A program made the translations under genes and the position numbers. From Pseudoips prasinana (Eukaryota; Arthropoda; Insecta; Lepidoptera; Nolidae), in contig OX621234.1 of NCBI GenBank assembly GCA_951640165.1, positions 4,097,001-4,161,000 of the forward strand: a DNA stretch of 64,000 nucleotides. Direction: 5' to 3'. Below the pieces are notes generated by a model. That model was not told where the DNA came from, searched no databases, and saw only the letters and a list, made by a program, of their open reading frames with translations. Positions 28,341 through 38,589 of this stretch are shown here, one piece after another. Every line of letters starts with the position of its first letter. Position 1 is the first letter of the stretch.

Positions 28341-28562
28341 AAAATATGTAAATATAGCACTTACTTAATTACTTAGTCGCATAAACACAACTAGTTATTT
28401 CAAATCGTCTGGTGGATGCTTCACGTGATCAGCGGGCTGACCAATACTTAGGTCAAAGAATTAGCATTGCCATTCAACGTGGACGAATGTCGACGAATTT
28501 TTTGACGCTCATTATAATTGCTCATTGATTGGACTTTTTTATTTACGTTTGTAATTATTTTA

Positions 28563-28850
28563 TTGAAGTTTTACTTCTTTTGGCGCGATGGAGAAAAATG
28601 ATGACAGTGAATTTTTACGATGCGCGCGCACACCGACACCAAAAAATTTAACAGCATGAAGTTAGTTCTAGGTGGTATGAAAATGTATGAGAGTGAATTT
28701 TTACGAAAGATCGTAAAAATTCACTCATCGTATTCACACGTCGTAAAAATAACAGCATGACGTTAGTTCTAGGTGGTATGAAAATTGATAACTATGTTCA
28801 AGTTGTATATTAAGAAGTATTACTTCTAACGCGTGTACATAAGTACACAC
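28563..28850. mobile_element. unassigned element private to duplicate copy 2
   Basis: It starts gaagttttacttcttttggc and ends aagtattacttctaacgcgt, then gtacataagtacacac. It has two internal echoes of aacagcatgaagttagttct, then aggtggtatgaaaa, and a short hairpin around gtgaatttttacgaaagatc. The first duplicate lacks it. Class unknown. Confidence 0.55.
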
Positions 28851-29047
28851 AAGTTTTTATTTTTATTTATGTTTCTTTATTTGATAAGTTATTTCAATAA
28901 TAATTGTAAATCCTTTGAAGAATAAAGACATACTATTAGTTGCAATTATATACTTATATTATAAGTTGTTACATTAAAATTATTAATGTTATTATTGAGG
29001 CATGTCTTCTGTAAAATAGTCCCCAAACGGACTGCTCTTTGAGCGAA

Positions 29048-29317
29048 CGTGGACGGGGGGCCGCGTCATGTCATTAACGTAGAGCGAAAGTTGCACAAAA
29101 CTCCCTAAAATGATGATCTCTGCCCTCTCCCCGCCAGTAATCGCCCAGAGTCGAGGTTCGAACCCCACAGGGGGTGCCCTCCGGCGCGGGTTACTTAATC
29201 TCTAGACGGCTCGAGCCCTCTGCTCGCCTCTATAGTCCGGTGAAGCAGTGAAAGCCTCCTAGGCTAACTGTAGCGTCATGTTAAAAAAAATAAAATAAAA
29301 AAAAATAAAAAAAAAAA
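29048..29317 (+). mobile_element. 270-bp retroposon with 14-bp target duplication
   Basis: Flanked by gctctttgagcgaa at 29034-29047 and 29318-29331, which occurs once at the empty site in duplicate copy 1 (about 27542-27555). It ends in an A-rich run (29281-29317) and contains a B-box-like gaggttcgaaccccac. So it is a poly(A)-tailed SINE or a short LINE 3' end. Its body (gaagcagtgaaagcctccta) matches nothing else in the window. Confidence 0.88.
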
Positions 29318-29629
29318 GCTCTTTGAGCGAATGAACGTTATGTCCTATCTCTCGTACTGGTCACAAAACTAGCGATCTTTTTCCCATTGCCTTTTAAAAA
29401 TACCTTCAAACTTTGTGTGACGTGCCACTGTACCAGTTTTTTGCTCGTATTGCAAATTAACATTCAACAAGTTCGCCAGTTCCATGTGTTAATTGAGTTT
29501 TTATTCGGATTGCATACTCAACATTTTGTTTGTAGACAATTGAATGTGTTTGGTGATTTAAAATATTTATTCTCATTAAAAATTAACAGTCAATTACATG
29601 TGAACATAATTTTACACATTGTTACCAGA

Positions 29630-29928
29630 GATACACCAGATAAAGCGGAAGGTAGGTACCTACATACAGTTATATATATTGCCTTTGCGTCTGTTACAGA
29701 CGATTTACGGCGCATTGTCTGAGAGACATTTCTTTTGGTGGCTAAACAAACCGATGCGAGAGCGACATAGCCTGCCGCAGGCCTGACAAGAGAAGTTTGC
29801 GGTGGTTGGTGCCGAGCCGCTTTCATGTCGCTTCTGTCTCTTATCAGCAAGTACTCCGAACCAGGCTTCGTCACAGATCTTACGACCCTCCACTACACGT
29901 TTGCGCCATTCAACTCTATTTTCTGCGA
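29630..29928 (-). pseudogene. LINE C-terminal zinc-finger end, copy 2
   Basis: The minus strand encodes ICDEAWFGVLADKRQKRHES, then FSCQACGRLCRSRIGLFSHQ and KKC, a stop codon and a 3' UTR. A single C2HC-type finger with R-x-R/S-R-I-G-L-x-S-H-x-x-x-C is the hallmark C-terminus of one group of animal LINE ORF2 proteins (family knowledge). No reverse transcriptase remains. The 3' UTR contains the gctctttgagcgaa word. Confidence 0.7.
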
Positions 29929-30110
29929 GCTACTGTGGTCAATTTTAAAAGCGGCCATATCTCGTTTGGTGCAGTCTTTCTACACATGCATAGATTCACG
30001 CCTGTGTCCCATTGGGGGTAAGCTGAGAAAACATTCCGTTTGTCACGCTGTTTGCGCCTCTCTTTTGCCTCGTGTGCTGTCATTATATTCTTCATACATG
30101 CTCGTTAGTT
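29929..30110. other. no recognised feature
   Basis: Mixed composition after the end of the duplication. Nothing assignable. Confidence 0.35.
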
Positions 30111-30116
30111 CAGGTG

Positions 30117-30162
30117 ACTTCTGACCTGACCTTTCATTTTCAAGAAAGGTCAGGTCAGAAGT
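30117..30162. repeat. 19-bp perfect inverted repeat
   Basis: Arms 30117-30135 (acttctgacctgacctttc) and 30144-30162 with an 8-bp loop. Weaker pairing extends outward (tcagg ... cctga). Confidence 0.92.
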
Positions 30163-30299
30163 AACCTGAAGTGAAACTGAAGTAAAATGAATGATTTGGT
30201 CACAAAATGTTAGACGAGGTCTTCCTCTTCCAGTTGTACCATTCACACAGGCCAGTTCCACTTCTTTTTTAAATCTTGTTTAAATAAATAAAAAATATA

Positions 30300-30385
30300 T
30301 AAAAAAAGGTTTTTATTCACGTAGACTTTAAACAAGCGCTTGTAAATAGTCAGAATATGTTTGTAGTAATATATAATTTATTTAT
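30300..30385 (-). mobile_element. U490 3' end fragment
   Basis: The complement of acaagcgcttgtttaaagtc, then tacgtgaataaaaacc, the terminal 85 bp of the U490 repeat at 36662-37150. Confidence 0.8.
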
Positions 30386-30765
30386 AATATCTAGGGACAA
30401 TGTCACACAGATCATCCTAGCCCACACTGAGTCCTAGCCCCAAACTAAGCGAAGCTTGTACTATGGGTACTTATATAGATAGATAAATACTTATATACAT
30501 AGAAAACATCCATGACTCAGAAACAAATATTTGTGTGATGAGCACGAATATTTGTTTCTGAGTCATGGATGTTTTCTATGTATATAAGTATTTATCTATC
30601 TATATAGGTATGTATATCGTCGCCTGGTACCCATAGTACAAGCTTCGCTTAGTTTGGGGCTAGGACTCAGTGTGTGGCAGTGGCACTTACCGGGACTCGA
30701 ACCCAGGACTACCAACTTCGTAGGCAGAAGCACTACCAACTAGGCTACGGTGACCGTCATATATG
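30386..30765 (-). mobile_element. SINE-A with inverted-duplicated body (long hairpin)
   Basis: The order is minus-strand SINE-A 3' half (30386-30530), then plus-strand SINE-A body and 3' half (about 30537-30667), then the minus-strand tRNA-like head (30680-30760). The first two parts form arms of over 100 bp (about 30427-30530 and 30538-30667), with shared private features such as gcgaagctt and the ctaggactc end. Confidence 0.88.
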
Positions 30766-30767
30766 CG

Positions 30768-30905
30768 CATGAACATGTCTGTTTGTATTGAGTCTGGGTG
30801 TAATTATCTATACAAGTATGTACAAGTTTACAAAAGAAAAGTCGTATATGTAGTATATCAGCTATCTGGATTCCATAGTACAAGCTTTGTTTAGTTTGGG
30901 ATCAG
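30768..30905 (+). mobile_element. SINE-C lacking head
   Basis: It begins gcgcatgaacatgtctgttt, then gagtctgggtgtaatt, and the 3' part tagtatatcagctatctgga up to gggatcagagggccgtgtg. Confidence 0.78.
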
Positions 30906-31294
30906 AGGGCCGTGTGCGAAACAGGCCAGTCCAAAAAAATCAATATTCTTTTATTTCTATAGCTAGGTAGGCTTTTTATATACCTTACAAACCGGTTTTC
31001 GAAAGTGCAGCATAATCACTCGTATTTGTATGTATCCAAACACTTAAGTTAATAAAACATCTACCTTTCCTTTAGTTACGATGCATAGAAATTGTATATT
31101 AAAGGACCCTAAGTGTCCATAAAAATACCCCACAAGTGTTGGCAAATACTAAGAAGTACACAATACATTCCTTGGGATGATGAAATGTGAATTTTGTAGT
31201 CACTGAGCTAAGGACAAAGTCTATGATTACGTATGAATTCTGTATGTGAATACATATTGCATTCACATACTAAAGGCACTTCGACCTCTCCGCT
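30906..31294. other. no recognised feature
   Basis: AT-rich; no repeat match seen. Confidence 0.4.
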
Positions 31295-31548
31295 TTTAGG
31301 GTTCCGTACTTAAAGGGTAAAACGGGACCCTACTACTAAGACTTCGCTGTCTGTCCGTCCGTCTGTCACCAGGCTGTATCTCATGAACCGTGATGGTTAG
31401 ACAGTTGAAATTTTCACAGATGAAGTATTACTGTTGCCGCTGTAACAGTTTTGAGAAGTTAATTCTCGAAACTAAGAGGCATGTAATTGTACTTGTATAT
31501 TTGTTTTAAGTAAAAAAGAGCTATTTAGCATATATAATATCTATAATA

Positions 31549-31790
31549 TCTAGAGACAATGTCACACAGATCATCCTAGCCCCAAACTAAGCAAAGCTTG
31601 TACTATGGGTACCAGGCGACGATATACATACTTATATAGATAGATAAATATTTAAATACATAGAAAACATCCATGACTCAGAAACAAATATTCATGCTCA
31701 TCACACAAATATTTGCACTTACCGGGATTCGAACCCAGGACCACCAGCTTCGTAGGCAGGAGCACTACCAACTAGGCTACGGTGACCGTC
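31549..31790 (-). mobile_element. SINE-A, full length, inside REP-P
   Basis: Minus-strand head gacggtcaccgtagcctagt, then gggttcgaatcccggtaag, the body, and the 3' part ending gacattgtctctagatatta. Confidence 0.92.
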
Positions 31791-31815
31791 AAATATAATA
31801 TGTATCTCATATAGG

Positions 31816-31852
31816 AAACTTTAGGTCTACAATAATTGTAGACCTAAAGTTT
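31816..31852. repeat. 37-bp perfect palindrome
   Basis: aaactttaggtctacaat and its complement around a single central base, immediately before the TA microsatellite. Confidence 0.92.
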
Positions 31853-31899
31853 ATATATATAATAATTATATATATAATATATATAAATAATGTATATAA

Positions 31900-32015
<116 letters not shown>

Positions 32016-32276
32016 TTATATACATTCAATTTTTAAGTATCTGAGTTTTGTAAGACTGTATGTTTCTAATAAATAAATGACAACAAATACTAAAAAACTA
32101 AATAAAATAAATATTTATGGGGACTCCCGTACAAACAACGTGAAGTTTTTGCTCGTGTTTATAGATAATGTTACGAAACCCTTCGTGCGCGAGTCCAACT
32201 CGCACTTGGCCGGTTTTTATAGCTTATCATGATGAATGATTCAATTTTAAGGAATGCGGCCGCGAGCCATAGGGGA

Positions 32277-32700
32277 CGGGCGCGGTGGCGTGGTTGATAG
32301 ATACTTGCCTTTCATGCCGCAGGTCGTGGGTTCAATTCCCACTCAGGTTCATGCACACAAAGTGCATGAACATGTCTGTTTGTCCTGTCTGAGGAGTCTG
32401 GGTGTAATTATCTACTGCTACTACTTAACTATGTATTTACAAATGATAAGTATTATAAATATAGAAAGAAAGAAAGAAAAGAAAATTTATTGCTAACATT
32501 GAAAGACACACTTTACACACAAATACATATACGTCTTGTCAATATAAAAAAAAAATAGTTAATATTCAAGCGGGTGCATGTGTCTGTCAATATATCACAA
32601 AAATAGCAGTATATCAGTTACCTGGCTTCCATAGTGCAAGCTCTGCTTAGTTTGGGATCAGATGACCGATGACAGATTATAATAATGTCCCAGGACATTG
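32277..32700 (+). mobile_element. SINE-C interrupted by a LINE tail
   Basis: The head gcgtggttgatagatacttg, then caggtcgtgggttcaattcc, and body are at 32277-32460. It resumes at about 32590 (gcagtatatcagttacctgg) and runs to gtcccaggacatt. The 32463-32585 insert is a minus-strand LINE 3' end: a gaaagaaagaaa tail followed by aaaatttattgctaacattg. Confidence 0.8.
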
Positions 32701-32705
32701 TTAAA

Positions 32706-32760
32706 GTCTGGTGTAGCAGGTGTCCATGGGCTGCGGTGATTACTCGCCATCAAGTTAGTC
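32706..32760 (+). repeat. repeat R scrap
   Basis: ctggtgtagcaggtgtccat, then gggctgcggtgatta, matches 24155-24200. Confidence 0.55.
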
Positions 32761-32764
32761 CATT

Positions 32765-32925
32765 CCCTAATGGCTACTATCGGGACCGATAGCTTAACGA
32801 GTCCACCGTAGTACGGAGTCGCTCAGGAGTTAAACCACTTTGGTCGGCACCCATCCATGGATTGACCACGAGCCCGGTTGCTTAACCTCGCCAATAACTT
32901 ACAGACCGGTGAGAGTATCTGGCTA
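32765..32925 (-). mobile_element. SINE-5S
   Basis: Minus strand: agatactctcaccggtctgt, then ggcgaggttaagcaaccggg, then atccatggatgggtgccg, then gtggtttaactcctgagcg. Its GGATGGGTG-like core is even closer to 5S rRNA than the other copies. Confidence 0.8.
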
Positions 32926-33109
32926 TGTATTCGGCTGTGGTTCGGCTCCGTCAGCCAATTTTGACGGTGACTTGCCAACATCCCAGAACATATTATGATA
33001 TCCTCCGCTACTCCGTGTCAAATTTTGGCCATGGAGCTGGACATTTAAATAGTACACAAGTGTGTGGACACTGGACACTCAGGTGCAATTTATATTCTTT
33101 CTCTCTCAC

Positions 33110-33262
33110 AATCTCGCAGCGTGGGCAGGCCCCCTACAAGATGGAAGGATGATCTTGGGAGGGTCACTGGAAGTCACTGGATGCGGATAGCGCAAGAGCG
33201 GCAAATGTGGAGATCTTTTGGGGAGGTCTTTGCCCAGCAGTGGTCATCTTTCGGCTGATATG
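33110..33262 (+). mobile_element. RTE-1 3' end
   Basis: gcagcgtgggcaggccccct, then acaagatggaaggatgatct, to the 3' end gtcatctttcggctgatatg and an atgatttat tail. 5'-truncated. Confidence 0.9.
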
Positions 33263-33339
33263 ATGATTTATTTATTTGGACAACCTAGTTGTTACATTGT
33301 TTCTAACGTCTATATTATTAACTACAAAATTACAATTAA

Positions 33340-33899
33340 ATGATGATGGTGATAAGTAAGTAGGTAATCATTTATTTGCAAAGAATGTAGGTTTTTACAA
33401 TTGGTGTTACAGATATATAACGAATCCTTGTACCTTCTGCCTATTTACGCACACAAACATTTATGAGCCACATTTGCTCACAATAACTTTAAAACTAATA
33501 CAACGTTAGTAGCATAAAAAAACAATTTATAGAAGAATCATTTAAGAATTCTCGAACAGAGTAACAACAATTATTTTCCAATAAGGTGGTGAGTCTCGTT
33601 TTAAAAACTTTTAAAGGTTGAACCTTAATACAATTAGGAAATAACAGGAGCCATTCCCATAACACTTTGTTAAACGAAGCTGTTTTACAGTTACCTTCAT
33701 TCAATAAGTTTTGGTACTGTGATCTCATAGAGACTGTAAGATATCGAGCTTCTTTTAAAGATTTAAATAATTGAGGATTGGTTCTAACAAATATTGCCAT
33801 TTCTAAAATATAAATACATGGGAATGTTAATAATTTATATTCTCCGAAAACTGGGATACAACTGTCTGTGACCTTACTATTGATGGTGATGAATCTCAC
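33340..33899 (-). pseudogene. LINE C-terminal fragment and 3' UTR
   Basis: The minus strand is open from 33899 to 33495 with GEYKLLTFPCIYILEMAIFV, then a basic region and FNKVLWEWLLLFPNCIKVQP, then FKTRLTTLLENNCCYSVREF. This is the post-polymerase tail of a CR1/Jockey-like LINE: a cysteine/aromatic K-[IL]-L-T-x-P-C-I-Y-I block followed by the end helix. The 3' UTR reaches about 33340 with a gtaagtaggtaa tail. It interrupts a SINE-B at 33899. Confidence 0.65.
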
Positions 33900-33955
33900 T
33901 ATCCGATGGGACGGCTAGCCAACGTGACCGCAAAGAGATCAAATACAGGACCGCC
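33900..33955 (-). mobile_element. SINE-B scrap
   Basis: tatccgatgggacggctagc, then caacgtgaccgcaaagaga, matches 12562-12605. It is separated from the rest of the SINE by the LINE fragment. Confidence 0.65.
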
Positions 33956-34495
33956 TTTTTTATCCGGTACTAGTTGACCTGACAGATGTTATCCTGTCTT
34001 AACGATGACTATTAAATTCGAATTGGTATAATTAAGAGAAAAAAGTGTATTTATTATTCTAATTCTTAAAATTATTCTAATTTTTTCTTACATCCTTGTT
34101 GTGGGGAATAATAATTAATTATTTTACATGTATTTTCTATCAATAAAATAATTCCAATGGAAGCATTTGTTTTAAGCGATATTCAATTTTTTTTAACATC
34201 CTCTTTGATGATATTTGAGCACGCATTCTGTCAAATGTCATAATGTTACATTAAAAAAGTTTATATTGTCCAAAGCGCTAAGACTAGATTAGAAATCATA
34301 TTATATGGTTGTGAAGAATTCTTAAATTTTCTACTTTTCCGAGCCATTTTCTAAGTTTTTTCGTTTATAAGAACCTTCTCCTGACAATAACAAATACAAC
34401 AAAAAAAAAGAAAAGCGAAATCGGTCCAGCCGTTCATGCGTGATGGCGTGACCAAGGGAAATAGGGATTCATTTATATATACCTACTAGCGGCCC
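33956..34495. other. mostly unassigned
   Basis: AT-rich. About 34415-34475 (cgaaatcggtccagccgttc, then gcgtgatggcgtgacca) resembles the conserved inner part of Helitron-like repeats in insects, but no ends are visible. Confidence 0.35.
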
Positions 34496-34722
34496 GGTAC
34501 GTGCTTCGCTACGCTTTTAAGTATTAGCACATAGGAGTATAGAAAGATGCTGATTTCACACTTTTTCAAGACGTTTTTTAATTTTCTCTACGTACAAACC
34601 TTCCCTGGACTTCCACGAATAATTCAAGACCAAAATTTGCCAAATCGGTAAAGGCGTTGTTGAGTTATAACATTACAACGAAAAGTGGCATTGATTTTTA
34701 TATATATATATATATATATAGA
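34496..34722 (-). mobile_element. HEL-2 (Helitron-like)
   Basis: On the minus strand it starts TCtatatatatatata, then aaaatcaatgccacttttcg, and ends gcacgtaccgggccgCTAG. Collinear with 52538-52805. The TA run near the start is expanded. Confidence 0.7.
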
Positions 34723-35011
34723 TTAGGCCGGATAGTATGTAGGCCGCCGGATAGACCGGATACAGCAATAAAAATTACGACTATTAACTTGACAAACAAT
34801 ATTGTATTGCATTGTGTAACTTGTCAGGTCTACGCTACGATATATTTTGGAGCATGACATTCTCAAATATTTTTTAGTCATGATGACGCTTGAAATTTCT
34901 CTACGTTTTTGACCGAATTACTACTGCGCAATGTTTGAGTGAATGCGCATACACATATACCGTCTCATTGGTTGGACGGTCATCCATGAACGCTTTAAGT
35001 GTCTCCAGCAC
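34723..35011. other. no recognised feature
   Basis: Contains ggccggatagtatgtaggcc, then gccggatagaccgg, a small internal repeat. Nothing else. Confidence 0.35.
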
Positions 35012-35057
35012 GGTGGAGTAGGACTCGCGCACGAAGGGTTCCGTACCACAATAACAA

Positions 35058-35354
35058 ATAAAAAGTTGAGAGGTGTCAAGGGATACCCGGATGGAACGAA
35101 GTTATTTCTTATTATTTATTATGTACAAAAAACCTGTATACCTACACTCAACAAAAATAATCGACGCGACACCACACTGTTCAATGCGAAATAGAAATGA
35201 AAATATCTGGCTTGCGTTCTATAAGAGAGAGAAAGAGAGAGACAGACAGAGAAAAATGCGCAGGCCGCACAGCTGCAAAAAATGTCGTGACAACTTTTCG
35301 TAAGATTTTTTTCCGTCTAGCCCCCTTTCACAACGCGCGATAAGGAACTTCGTT
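35058..35354 (-). repeat. REP-G, longest copy
   Basis: The minus-strand start ggaacgaagttccttatcgc is at about 35354, and the end tgtcccttgacacctctcaa at about 35066. About 300 bp. The interior includes gcgacaccacactgttcaat, found only here. Confidence 0.75.
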
Positions 35355-35521
35355 CCAAAACGATTTATTCCGAAAAAACAACAGATACTTAATCCTTAAC
35401 TTAGTTTACATTTAAGACGATATAACTAATTACGTTAACTTTACATAATATTTCCTTATGAAGCATGCAATAAAATAATTTTTGTTGTAAGGTGAATATG
35501 TGTTTACAATAGGATTTCCAC

Positions 35522-35588
35522 AATGGCCGGCCTTGGGGGAGGCCTTTGTCCAGCAGTGGACGACTTTCAGCTGATATGATGATGATGA
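35522..35588 (+). mobile_element. RTE-1 extreme 3' end
   Basis: ttgggggaggcctttgtcca, then gcagtggacgactttcagct and a gatatgatgatgat tail. Confidence 0.88.
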
Positions 35589-35854
35589 AATATATGTTTA
35601 ATTTTAACTTAATATTCTTAACTTAATTTTAAGACTTATTTTATCCTGTTTTTTATTTAATTTATCCTGTTTAGTAGCTATTTGTTCTTATAGCGGCTAC
35701 AGAAATACATCATCTTTGAAAATGTCAACTGTCTAACTATCACAGTTCATGAGATACAGCCTGGTGACAGTCGAAGAGACAGCGGAGCTTTACTCATTGC
35801 GTACGGAACTCTAAAAAATCAGCTTCACACTCCTGGGTTACAAATAGCAACGGC

Positions 35855-36065
35855 AATCAATCAATCAAATCATTTATTGCTGAACATAGGTAGGTACAAT
35901 ATAAGATGACAAATAAAGGCGCTTAGTTCACTATGTTCTGCCAGATGTGGCATGCACAGTATTACATCAAATTTAATGTCACTAAATATCTTATTAAAGT
36001 ATTTTATTAGCATTATGTCATGTATTACACTTAATATTAGTTTACAATAGAATTAATCATTAACA
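35855..36065 (-). mobile_element. LINE 3' UTR with (AATC)n tail
   Basis: caatcaatcaatcaaatcat, then ttattgctgaacatagg, is a plus-strand view of an AATAAA-type end with a four-base repeat tail. It abuts the plus-strand LINE at 36066. Confidence 0.5.
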
Positions 36066-36660
36066 TCATATCTTAGGCAGTCGCGATTCTTTGCGAAATT
36101 TGTTTAAAGAAATAAATATACTTACTGTGCCATCGGAATATATATATCAGAATATAATGTTTGTTAGAAAAAATATTCATAATTATAAAAAGAAAAGTGA
36201 ACTGCATAATATAAATACTAGGAATAAAAACAAACTAGCCATGCCAGGCTTTAGAGTAAGCAAAACTAATAAATCATTTTTAGGAAATTGTATTAGGTTT
36301 TATAACAAGCTTCCTACTCAAATTACTGATCTGCCTGACATAAGTTTTAAAACACATATTAAACGTGTACTTATGGCTAGGGGTTATTACACCACTAAAG
36401 AGTACATCGATGACAAAGACGTCTGGCTCTCACTTCCTACCTGCACATTGCTCGCTGGAGATCTTGTAGCCATATAGACATGACTGATCTGCTGTGTTAC
36501 GTGAACTATCTGTAAATGATTGCTATCATATACTTAATTTAAAATTATTGACTCTGTCTCAAAATGAATAATGTTATTGTTTCGAAGTTTTTCTTTTGTA
36601 TACCTAAATATAATCTAAAATAATAAGCATTCAGACTACCGATCGAGCATATATTGTGTT
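36066..36660 (+). pseudogene. LINE C-terminal fragment and 3' UTR
   Basis: Open from about 36091 to 36477. It shows YIYQNIMFVRKNIHNY, then HNINTRNKNKLAMPGFRVSK, then NKSFLGNCIRFYNKLPTQIT and a basic end helix before the stop at 36475-36477. The R-N-K-x-K-L and F-Y-N-K-L/I-P blocks are the usual tail of lepidopteran Jockey/CR1-type LINEs. No catalytic domain. The U490 repeat follows and may be the rest of its 3' UTR. Confidence 0.7.
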
Positions 36661-36661
36661 T

Positions 36662-37150
36662 GCCTACTAAATAATTACTCTAATTGGACCAAATCCCGTG
36701 TTCATGCCCGCTTGAGTATGTTTCGCCGGACCGTCTCAACTGGGTCGTGTTGAAACCGGTAGTAGATGAACCCACTAAGTTTGTTTCGCTGGGTCTTCTC
36801 AGTTGGGGCGCATTGGATCCGGTGGTAGCATTAAAGCGCGACCGTCGTTATTAACACAAGGTCCGTCATAATAATAATACCTTTAATATAGACAGAACCA
36901 TTGACAATATGTAGTAGAAATATTAGACTTAAACTAGATAATTAAACATAATCTCTTGACAATAACTTGATACGAGCTAGCTAAATATCATTTCTGTAAT
37001 AAAATAAATTTTAGTAATGTTTTCATACAAGATGTACCTAAATATGTTACTAGAAATAATATCTAATGTATACAACTATATTACTACAAACATGTTCTGA
37101 CTATTTACAAGCGCTTTTTTAAAGTCTACGTGAATAAAAACCTTTTTTAT
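36662..37150 (+). repeat. U490, 490-bp repeat with A-rich end
   Basis: It starts gcctactaaataattactct, then gaccaaatcccgtgttcatg. It ends acaagcgcttttttaaagtc, then tgaataaaaacc and a T/A tail. Near-identical copy at 48103-48595. 5'-truncated inverted copies at 30300 and 54405, consistent with a LINE 3' UTR or LINE-mobilised unit. Confidence 0.88.
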
Positions 37151-37439
37151 TTTATTTTATTTTATTTTAAATCGGACTTACAAAGCATTCACCTAAATTT
37201 CTAAATTATCAGTCAAATACTCGCAAAAATAATCATAACCATAAATTATAAGGAGTTTTGTAAATGGCGTAGTTCAGAGCGATCGTACAATTTATGGTCA
37301 GCGATCAAGTAATTATGTAAAAACTCCATTAATGCCGTTCTTACCAAAGTTCGCGACTTCATCGCTTAACATATTATTATTATTATCTTATGAGATATTG
37401 ACACCGTTCTTAAGTAGTGCTTAGTTACTATCGTATAGA
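37151..37439. other. no recognised feature
   Basis: AT-rich, with an attattattatt run near 37373. Confidence 0.35.
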
Positions 37440-37925
37440 GGAGCAATCCTTAAAAATGAATCCACAGCTAAACACAATCAAATGTTGACCAAAATCAAGG
37501 AATTAAAACACTCAAAGCAACTCATAAAAGGAGTAGACAAAAGCTGGTCCAAAAATCTTTGGAAATACAGTAGAAACCAGCTTCGACTGATAGTAGCAGT
37601 ATTCACGGGCCACTATGGCACCAACTATCCTAATATACTATACCTACACAAACTGGGACTGTCGAATAGCCCGATCTGCAGGACCTGTAGGGAAGAAAAT
37701 GAAACAATGCTGCATATAATATGCAAATCCGATGCATTGGCAAGACACAGAATGGCCATCCTGGGGCTGGCATATCCAGAACCAGGAGACTACAAGGATC
37801 TACCCCTAAGAAGCGTACTGGATTATGTGAAGACTTCATTCAGAGGATAGAATAAAAACCAGTGGGGGATAATACAAAAGATCCTGAAGGGTCGAAGTGC
37901 TGTACGCAAGTACACCCCATCAAAG
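37440..37925 (+). pseudogene. LINE ORF2 C-terminal region (Cys-box) and 3' end
   Basis: Open from about 37482 to 37850. It shows LRLIVAVFTGHYGTNYPNIL, then LGLSNSPICRTCREENETML, then HIICKSDALARHRMAILG. This is the C-terminal module after the RNase H/reverse transcriptase part of LINEs, with a Cys-x2-Cys-x8-His-x3-Cys finger (C-R-T-C...H-I-I-C). The 3' end reads gggtcgaagtgctgtacgca and finishes in an ataagataagata tail. 5'-truncated; no catalytic residues. Confidence 0.68.
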
Positions 37926-37933
37926 ATAAGATA

Positions 37934-38250
37934 AGATACTATCGTATGGGCAGTTGTTAACTGTTGTCAGAGTTGTTCAAGCCGCCCAGTAGGCCTCCGA
38001 CCTGGCTTCGCGGATTCGAGTCCCGCACCGGACAACTATTTGTGTGACCCAGAAATAGTTGTTCTAAGTCTGGATGTAATTTGTGTCGGTCTATTATATG
38101 TTTGTAAAGTACCCCGCGACATAGGGATTAGATTCCCTAGTGCAGGCGTTGTTGTTTTTATTACTTTTGGTGGCCATCCATGTATAGAGTCACCGCGAGG
38201 CTAGTTGCTTTACCTCGCCGATCGCTTACGCTTACGGATCCTCCCACCGA
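37934..38250 (-). mobile_element. SINE-5S interrupted by SINE-D
   Basis: The minus-strand 5S-like head is at about 38163-38250 (gatcggcgaggtaaagcaac, then tctatacatggatggccacc) and the tail at 37934-37996 (ggcggcttgaacaactctga). A SINE-D lies between; the middle of the 5S SINE is gone. Confidence 0.7.
37997..38155 (+). mobile_element. SINE-D, partial head
   Basis: ctggcttcgcggattcgagt, then cccgcaccggacaac, the body, and the 3' end gggattagattccctagtgc. Confidence 0.8.
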
Positions 38251-38261
38251 CGATCTAGCTT

Positions 38262-38405
38262 TGAGCGCCAACCGATCGGCAACCCGCTTGCCAAGCGTAG
38301 CTATTGGCATATCCCCCTAAATGATGGACACAGCTCCATTGTGGAGATCTTTTGGGGGGACTTTTGTCCAGCAGAGAATATTATTTGGCTAACATGAAGA
38401 AGTAA
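38262..38405 (+). mobile_element. RTE-1-derived composite
   Basis: The RTE-1 5' part (ccaaccgatcggcaacccgc, then gccaagcgtagctattggca, then aatgatggacacagc) passes directly into the 3' end (gtggagatcttttgggg, then acttttgtccagcag). The whole coding region is missing at the join (about 38333). Confidence 0.78.
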
Positions 38406-38589
38406 CGATACAATTTGTTTTGCACCGTTTGGTGAACTGAATGTTGGTATGTGGTTCAAGGTGATTTCCATATGATAGAAACTTATCCTTGTACAACTAA
38501 CATCTGTCAATTAGTAAAAGACTTAGATCTGACAATGATATGTATAATATTAAGTAAGTTTATAGTTATTTAAATAAATATCCAGGGGA
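38406..38589. other. no recognised feature
   Basis: Short AT-rich stretch. Confidence 0.35.

Larger units (their letters stand above)
25470..29928. repeat. direct duplication, two copies with different insertions
   Basis: Copy 1 is about 25470-28113 and copy 2 about 28132-29928. Both begin gcggtcaaacacgccggaga and both end near gccattcaactctattttc. Shared segments in order: a minus SINE-5S, ttgataagttatttcaataa, ttgcaattatatacttatat, gctctttgagcgaa, and a minus LINE zinc-finger end. Copy 1 alone has a LINE at 26078-27446. Copy 2 alone has the elements at 28563-28850 and 29048-29317. Confidence 0.88.
35012..35815 (+). repeat. REP-P, interrupted by REP-G and an RTE-1 tail
   Basis: The start is ggagtaggactcgcgcacga, then agggttccgtacc, at about 35012-35055. 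The conserved inner and end parts are at 35692-35815 (agatacagcctggtgacagt, then gcgtacggaactctaaa). Confidence 0.7.
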
